Source of the DNA: Actinotalea soli
Lineage (GTDB): Bacteria; Actinomycetota; Actinomycetes; Actinomycetales; Cellulomonadaceae
Direction: 5' to 3'
Assembly (NCBI RefSeq): GCF_017565425.1
Contig: NZ_JAGEMK010000006.1
Coordinates: 124,001 to 188,000 of the forward strand
Length of the DNA: 64,000 nucleotides
Below are positions 59,506 through 64,000 of the stretch, in pieces; the first letter of the stretch is position 1, and the number at the start of each line of letters is the position of its first letter. The translations under genes were made by a program, and so were the position numbers. The notes below the pieces were generated by a model that saw nothing but the letters and a program-made list of their open reading frames with translations, was not told where the DNA came from and searched no databases.

Positions 59506-60996
59506 ATGGCTCACGACCAGGGTTCCGCAGACCAGTCATCATCCTCCTCGTCGGGGTCACCCGACGAGGAGCGGTACAACACCTCGCGCGCAGTGCTGCT
59601 CGCGGCCGTCGCGGCCCTGGGCGGGTTCCTGTTCGGGTTCGACACCGCGGTCATCAACGGTGCGGTCACGGCCATCCGCGAGGAGTTCGGCATGGGCTCG
59701 GGCCTGACCGGCTTCGCGGTCGCCTCGGCCCTGCTGGGCTGCGCCCTCGGGGCGTGGCTGGCCGGTCGCCTGGCCGACCGCCAGGGCCGTGTCCGCGTGA
59801 TGATGCTGGCCTCGGCCCTCTTCACCATCAGCGCGATCGGCTCCGGTCTCGCCCAGGGGCCCTGGGACCTCATCCTGTGGCGCGTGATCGGCGGGCTCGG
59901 CGTCGGCGCCGCCTCGGTGATCGCCCCGGCCTACATCGCGGAGATCTCCCCCGCGAGCATCCGGGGTCGTCTCGGCTCGCTGCAGCAGCTCGCGATCGTC
60001 ATCGGCATCTTCGTGGCGCTGCTGTCGAACTACTTCATCGCGACCAGCGCGGGCGGTGCGGGCCAGCCCTCGCTCTTCGGCCTCGAGGCCTGGCGCGTGA
60101 TGTTCATGACCGAGCTGATCCCGGCCGTCGCCTACGGGCTCCTCGCGCTCACCATCCCCGAGTCCCCGCGGTACCTCGTCTCCCAGGGGGAGGACCGCAC
60201 CGCACGCAAGGTCCTCGGCTCGGTCCTCAGGTCCGGGATCGACGAGCGCCTCCGCGAGATCAAGCGCACCGTCTCGCGCGAGACGCGGTCCTCGGTACGC
60301 GACCTCAAGGGCCCGGCCCTGGGTCTGCTGCCGATCGTCTGGGTCGGGATCCTGCTGTCGTTGTTCCAGCAGTTCGTCGGGATCAACGTGATCTTCTACT
60401 ACTCCTCGGCGCTGTGGCAGCAGGTGGGCTTCAGCGAGGAGGACTCGATGGCGGTCACCGTCATCACCTCGGTCACGAACATCGTCGTGACGCTGATCGC
60501 GATCGCCTTCATCGACAAGGTCGGACGACGGCGCCTGCTCCTCACCGGGTCGGCGGGCATGTTCGTGAGCCTGGGCGCCCTGGCGTGGATCTTCGCGACG
60601 GCGCCGCTCGAGGACGGCGAGCCGGCCCTCACAGGGACAGCGGGCACCGTGGCGCTGATCGCCGCGAACCTCTTCGTGGTGTTCTTCGGGATGTCCTGGG
60701 GGCCGACGGTGTGGGTGCTGCTCGGGGAGATGTTCACCAACCGGATCCGGGCCAGCGCCCTCGGGGTCGCGGCCGGGGCCCAGTGGCTCGGCAACTTCGC
60801 CATCTCGACGACGTTCCCGATCCTCGCCGACGCCGGCCTGGGCATCGCCTACGGCCTGTACACGACCTTCGCGCTGCTCTCCTTCTTCTTCGTCTGGCTC
60901 TTCGTCCCCGAGACCAAGGGCCGCCAGCTCGAGGACATGGTCGACACGGGCGGTCGCGTGCGCCGCGACCGGCCCGCCCCGGCCACCCCCGGCTGA
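59506..60996 (+). CDS. Sugar porter family MFS symporter
   Basis: A 496-residue, twelve-helix proton/sugar symporter of the XylE/GalP type. It has a Ser/Asp-rich N-terminus, GGFLFGFDTAVINGAV in helix 1, GRLADRQGRVRVM, PAYIAEISPASIRGRLGSLQQLAIVIGI, PESPRYLVSQG, QQFVGINVIFYYSS and the C-terminal VPETKGRQLEDM. These match sugar porters at every signature. The substrate (xylose, galactose, arabinose or inositol) is not decidable by eye. ATG at 59506 follows TACGTT by 6 nt, so the transcript is probably leaderless. Confidence 0.92.
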   Translation: MAHDQGSADQSSSSSSGSPDEERYNTSRAVLLAAVAALGGFLFGFDTAVINGAVTAIREEFGMGSGLTGFAVASALLGCALGAWLAGRLADRQGRVRVMMLASALFTISAIGSGLAQGPWDLILWRVIGGLGVGAASVIAPAYIAEISPASIRGRLGSLQQLAIVIGIFVALLSNYFIATSAGGAGQPSLFGLEAWRVMFMTELIPAVAYGLLALTIPESPRYLVSQGEDRTARKVLGSVLRSGIDERLREIKRTVSRETRSSVRDLKGPALGLLPIVWVGILLSLFQQFVGINVIFYYSSALWQQVGFSEEDSMAVTVITSVTNIVVTLIAIAFIDKVGRRRLLLTGSAGMFVSLGALAWIFATAPLEDGEPALTGTAGTVALIAANLFVVFFGMSWGPTVWVLLGEMFTNRIRASALGVAAGAQWLGNFAISTTFPILADAGLGIAYGLYTTFALLSFFFVWLFVPETKGRQLEDMVDTGGRVRRDRPAPATPG

Positions 60997-61050
60997 GCAC
61001 GCGACGGGAGGGCATTCCCCCGCCCGACGACGAGGCGTAGCGTCGGCAGC

Positions 61051-61344
61051 ATGTGCCGAAGCATCCACACCCTGCACAACCTCGCCCCGGCAGCGACGGA
61101 CGACGAGGTCCACGCGGCTGCGCTGCAGTACGTGCGCAAGCTCGCGGGGACCTCGAAGCCCTCGCGGGCCAACCAGGAGGCCTTCGACCGTGCCGTCGCC
61201 GAGGTCGAGCACGCCACCCGGCACCTGCTCGGGGCCCTGGTCACCTCGGCCCCGCCCAAGGACCGCGAGGCCGAGGCCGCCAAGAAGCGCGCGCGCTTCG
61301 AGGCCCGGCAGCGTGCCGGTGCTGCTGTCTCCGCGACGGCCTGA
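61051..61344 (+). CDS. DUF2277 protein
   Basis: This 97-residue protein matches DUF2277 almost end to end (MCRSIHTLHNLAPAATDDEVHAAALQYVRKLAG, SKPSRANQEAFDRAVAEV, APPKDREAEAAKKRAR). These helical proteins are common in bacteria and have no known function. A TAGCGT hexamer 7 nt before the ATG suggests a leaderless transcript. It ends 11 bp from the convergent LacI gene. Confidence 0.9.
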   Translation: MCRSIHTLHNLAPAATDDEVHAAALQYVRKLAGTSKPSRANQEAFDRAVAEVEHATRHLLGALVTSAPPKDREAEAAKKRARFEARQRAGAAVSATA

Positions 61345-61355
61345 CCGACCTGCCG

Positions 61356-62363
61356 TCAGCGGGGCACCGACCCCGTCGACCCCCGCACCACCAGGTGGGT
61401 CGGCAGCTCGACCACGCGCGCGCCGCCCCTCGCACCGGCCGCCAACCGTCGCAGCAGCAGGTCGGCCGCGGCTGCCCCGGCCCTCTCGACCGGCACCGCC
61501 ACCGTGGTGAGCCCCGGGCGCACGAGGTCCGTCCCGAAGATGTCGTCGCAGCCCACCACGCTGACCTCGTCGGGAACGGTCGTCCCCCGCTCGGCGAACC
61601 TGTCGAGGATCCCGAAGGCCAGCAGGTCGTTGAAGGCGATGACCGCGGAGCAGCCGTGCAGCAGCGTCGCGTCGGCCGCGGCAGGTCCGCCCTCGCGGCG
61701 CGGCACGTAAGGTCCCGTCACGACGAGCTCGACGTCGAGCCCGCCCGCGGCCGCGATCAACGCCTCGCGCCGCTGCCGGTCCGACCACGACCGGCGCGGT
61801 CCCCCCGCGTACGCGACCCGGCGGTGCCCGAGAGACGCGAGGTGCTGCAGCGCGTGCACGACTCCCCCGGCCGTGTCGATCAGGACCCGGGGTCCCGGCA
61901 CGTCGCGGTTGACGGTCACCACGGGGAACTCCTCCGCCCAGGCGGTGACGCTCGCCTCGTCGGCCCGCGGCGCGGCGAGCACCACGCCGTCGACCGAGCC
62001 GCGCAGCTCGGCCATGACCTGCTCCTCGCGCTCGACGGACTCCTCGGTGTCGGCGAGCACGTGCACGAACCCCGCGTCACGCAGCCGGGACTGCACCCCG
62101 CGCACCATGCCGAAGAAGAGCGGGTTCGCGGTGTCGGGCACCACGAGGGCCACGGTGCGGGTGCGGCCCGAGGTGAGGGCCCGGGCCGAGGCCGACGGGA
62201 CGTAGCCGAGCTCCTCGGCGACCGCGCGGACCCGCGCCTCGGTCTGTGCGCCGACGCGTCCGGGGCGGGTGAGGGCGCGCGAGGCGGTCGAGACGGCGAC
62301 CCCGCTACGGAGCGCGACGTCGCGCAGCGTCGGCCCGCGGCCCAGGTCAGGCCGGTCGCTCAT
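61356..62363 (-). CDS. LacI-family regulator (mannonate/glucuronate locus)
   Basis: A 335-residue LacI/GalR regulator: helix-turn-helix TLRDVALRSGVAVSTASRALTRPGRVG, hinge SASARALTSGRT, and a sugar-binding domain (ALVVPDTANPLFFGMVRGVQ, DGVVLAAPRADE, VVGCDDIFGTDLVRPGLTTV). ATG at 62363 has an AGGAGGGG site. It is divergent from the mannonate dehydratase gene, with a 16-bp operator between them, and probably controls that gene in response to a hexuronate-derived ligand. Confidence 0.92.
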   Translation of the reverse strand: MSDRPDLGRGPTLRDVALRSGVAVSTASRALTRPGRVGAQTEARVRAVAEELGYVPSASARALTSGRTRTVALVVPDTANPLFFGMVRGVQSRLRDAGFVHVLADTEESVEREEQVMAELRGSVDGVVLAAPRADEASVTAWAEEFPVVTVNRDVPGPRVLIDTAGGVVHALQHLASLGHRRVAYAGGPRRSWSDRQRREALIAAAGGLDVELVVTGPYVPRREGGPAAADATLLHGCSAVIAFNDLLAFGILDRFAERGTTVPDEVSVVGCDDIFGTDLVRPGLTTVAVPVERAGAAAADLLLRRLAAGARGGARVVELPTHLVVRGSTGSVPR

Positions 62364-62447
62364 GGCCCCTCCTGGCGGTCGACGCGGTCGGCGCCCGTCG
62401 GCGCGATCGCCCTCATCCTGCCCGCCCGACACCCGGGAGGGCAACGA

Positions 62448-62463
62448 TGGCAAACGCTTGCCA
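62448..62463. promoter_or_regulatory. LacI operator between lacI and the mannonate dehydratase gene
   Basis: TGGCAAACGCTTGCCA has perfect TGGCAA/TTGCCA arms around ACGC, a classical LacI-family operator, 55 bp upstream of the dehydratase ATG and 85 bp from the lacI ATG. Confidence 0.75.
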
Positions 62464-62517
62464 GCGGTCGCGGGCCGGACCTAGGCTCGGTCAGGACGTC
62501 GTCGTCCCGGAGGACCC

Positions 62518-63774
62518 ATGACCTTGGACCAGCCCGCACCGTCGCGGGGCACCACCATCCGTTCGGCCGAGGTCCTCGTGACGAGCCCGGGCCGCAACTT
62601 CGTGACGCTGCGCATCACCACGCAGGACGGCGTCGTCGGGCTGGGTGACGCGACCCTCAACGGGCGCGAGCTCGCGGTGGCCTCGTACCTGCAGGACCAC
62701 GTCGTCCCGATGCTGATCGGCCGCGACGCGCACCGCATCGAGGACACCTGGCAGATGCTGCACCGCGGGGCGTACTGGCGCCGCGGACCGGTCACCATGT
62801 GCGCGATCGCCGCGGTCGACGTCGCCCTGTGGGACATCAAGGCGCGGATCGCCGGGCTGCCGCTCTACCAGCTGCTCGGCGGGGCCTCGCGCGAGGGGAT
62901 CATGGCCTACGGGCACGCCTCGGGGCGCGACCTGCCCGAGCTCATGGACTCGATCCGCGCGCAGCAGGCGGCGGGGTTCCGGTCCATCCGGGTGCAGAGC
63001 TCGGTGCCGGGGGTCGACAAGATCTACGGGGTCCCGGCCGCGCCGTCGTCGGGCACCTACGACTACGAGCCGGCCCAGCGCGCGCCGCTGCCCGTCGAGG
63101 AGGACTGGGACACCCGCGCGTACCTGCGCCACCTGCCCCAGGTGCTCGAGGCGGTGCGCAACGAGTTCGGCCCCGAGCTGCCGCTGCTCCACGACGCGCA
63201 CCACCGCCTGACCCCCAACGAGGCCGCGCGCCTGGGCCGGGCGGTCGAGCCCTTCGACCTGTTCTGGCTCGAGGACTGCACCCCCGCGGACAACCCCGAG
63301 GGCCTGCGGCTCGTCCGCCAGAGCACCACCACGCCCCTGGCGATCGGCGAGGTGCTGACCTCGGTCTGGGACTACCGCCAGCTGCTGAGCGAGCAGCTGA
63401 TCGACTACGTGCGCTCCTCCGTCACCCACGCGGGCGGGATCACGGGCCTGCGCCGGATCGTCGACCTGGCAGCCCTGCACCAGGTCCGCACCGGCTTCCA
63501 CGGCCCGACGGACATCTCACCGGTGGGCATGGCCGCCGCGCTGCACCTGGACCTCGCGATCCACAACCTCGGCATCCAGGAGTACATGCAGCACAGCGCG
63601 CTGACCGGCGAGGTCTTCGGCCAGAGCTTCCGGTGGTCGGGAGGCCTGCTCCACCCGGGCGAGGAGCCCGGCCTGGGCGTGACCTACGACGACGACGCCG
63701 CGGCCCGGCACCCGTACTCCCCCGCCTACCTGCCCCTCAACCGACTCAAGGACGGCACCATCCATGACTGGTGA
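62518..63774 (+). CDS. Mannonate dehydratase-like enolase-superfamily enzyme
   Basis: A 418-residue protein of the ManD group, dehydrating D-mannonate (or D-gluconate) to 2-keto-3-deoxy-sugar acid. Matching segments are [86 protein letters not shown] (metal ligands Asp and Glu) and [15 protein letters not shown], then [23 protein letters not shown]. ManD members vary widely in activity, so the physiological substrate is uncertain. A GGAGG site precedes the ATG at 62518. It overlaps the next gene by 11 bp and would supply the lower arm of hexuronate degradation, consistent with pectin or glucuronoxylan use. Confidence 0.88.
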   Translation: MTLDQPAPSRGTTIRSAEVLVTSPGRNFVTLRITTQDGVVGLGDATLNGRELAVASYLQDHVVPMLIGRDAHRIEDTWQMLHRGAYWRRGPVTMCAIAAVDVALWDIKARIAGLPLYQLLGGASREGIMAYGHASGRDLPELMDSIRAQQAAGFRSIRVQSSVPGVDKIYGVPAAPSSGTYDYEPAQRAPLPVEEDWDTRAYLRHLPQVLEAVRNEFGPELPLLHDAHHRLTPNEAARLGRAVEPFDLFWLEDCTPADNPEGLRLVRQSTTTPLAIGEVLTSVWDYRQLLSEQLIDYVRSSVTHAGGITGLRRIVDLAALHQVRTGFHGPTDISPVGMAAALHLDLAIHNLGIQEYMQHSALTGEVFGQSFRWSGGLLHPGEEPGLGVTYDDDAAARHPYSPAYLPLNRLKDGTIHDW

Positions 63775-64000
63775 GAACCCGGCCCACACGGACGCCCTCC
63801 CCGCCGCCCACCCCGCCTGGTTGCCCGACGACGTCTGGCGGCCCCTCGGCTCGCGACGGGTGCTCGTGGCGCTCGGGCCGGACGCCGGGCCCGTGGGTGG
63901 CACCGTGGTGACCGAGGTCCGACGCGCGGTCGAGGCCTTCGGCGGGTCCGTCACCGTGAGCACCCCGGAGGACCTCGTCGACCCCGACCGGGCCGTCGCG
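63764..64000 (+). CDS. Unidentified protein, 3' truncated by window end
   Basis: Seventy-nine residues are visible, starting [21 protein letters not shown] and continuing through [40 protein letters not shown] at 63764 overlaps the mannonate dehydratase stop by 11 bp, so it is in the same operon. The AWLP-x5[11 protein letters not shown] beginning reminds me of the N-terminal domain of GH67 alpha-glucuronidases, which would fit the mannonate context, but the overlap is too short to claim it. The codon pattern is typical of the neighbours. Confidence 0.7.
   Translation, partial: MTGENPAHTDALPAAHPAWLPDDVWRPLGSRRVLVALGPDAGPVGGTVVTEVRRAVEAFGGSVTVSTPEDLVDPDRAVA

Noticed and set aside
59557-61788. 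743-residue minus-strand frame opposite the sugar porter
   Set aside because: Antisense shadow with biased composition; the plus-strand porter and DUF2277 genes are unambiguous.

Overview
The window is about 72% GC by eye, and nearly all codons end in G or C. Many genes have a TAnnnT hexamer 6-7 nt before the start codon, which suggests leaderless transcripts. Together with an ECF sigma/zinc-finger anti-sigma pair, LacI-controlled sugar ABC transporters and multidomain secreted polysaccharide lyases, this points to a plant-polysaccharide-degrading actinobacterium. A Micrococcales/Cellulomonadaceae-like organism is my inference; no rRNA or tRNA gene is present to confirm it.

Layout. 1-3444: 3' part of a secreted pectate lyase (PL9) with a Pro/Gly/His repeat tail. 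3447-6886: HNH protein, anti-sigma and ECF sigma (minus strand), a divergent YceI-like protein and a duplicated-domain lipoprotein; the sigma and YceI genes share a matched pair of divergent ECF-type promoters. 7127-12959: a minus-strand operon in which every junction is a 4-bp stop/start overlap, encoding a VanX-like D,D-dipeptidase, alanine/serine racemase, D-Ala ligase, membrane acyltransferase, histidine kinase and response regulator. It looks like a self-contained peptidoglycan-terminus module with its own two-component system. 13126-24230: a GH112 phosphorylase, then a mannan operon (GH2 beta-mannosidase, ABC transporter, LacI) with a divergent GH113 mannanase. 24240-27735: DUF1684, Ada-like methyltransferase, EamA exporter and an ACR3/BASS-type carrier. 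27805-33731: cupin, DUF6807 protein and two Gfo/Idh/MocA oxidoreductases, divergent from a GH51 arabinofuranosidase. 33769-42571: a very large DUF5107/TPR protein, AraC regulator, cellulase-like protein and a second sugar ABC transporter. 42913-44463: a soluble tandem-GAF chemoreceptor. 44464-51070: a third sugar ABC transporter with a DUF624-like protein, divergent from an L-lactate dehydrogenase and an MFS carrier. 51064-54277: CPBP-like protein, AAA ATPase, and a MarR-controlled NAD(P)H oxidoreductase. 54458-57994: a secreted rhamnogalacturonan lyase (PL11). 58380-64000: YghZ-like reductase, sugar porter, DUF2277, LacI, D-mannonate dehydratase and the start of an unidentified gene.

How the genes may work together. 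PL9 and PL11 would cut homogalacturonan and rhamnogalacturonan-I outside the cell. The third ABC transporter, the GH112 phosphorylase (possibly acting on galactosyl-rhamnose) and the lactate dehydrogenase (lactate being a possible end product of L-rhamnose catabolism) could complete a rhamnogalacturonan pathway. The PL11 gene, the GH112 gene and the ABC/lactate dehydrogenase intergenic region carry similar LacI-type sites with a TGAAwCGTT core. Mannan, arabinan and glucuronate/mannonate routes are represented by separate clusters, each with its own regulator or operator.

Non-coding structure is the most unusual part. A family of five 50-bp hairpin repeats (23-nt arms, 4-nt loop) lies between 53114 and 58309, with a tandem pair on each side of the PL11 gene. 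A second, unrelated 39-bp hairpin pair lies at 16078-16188.
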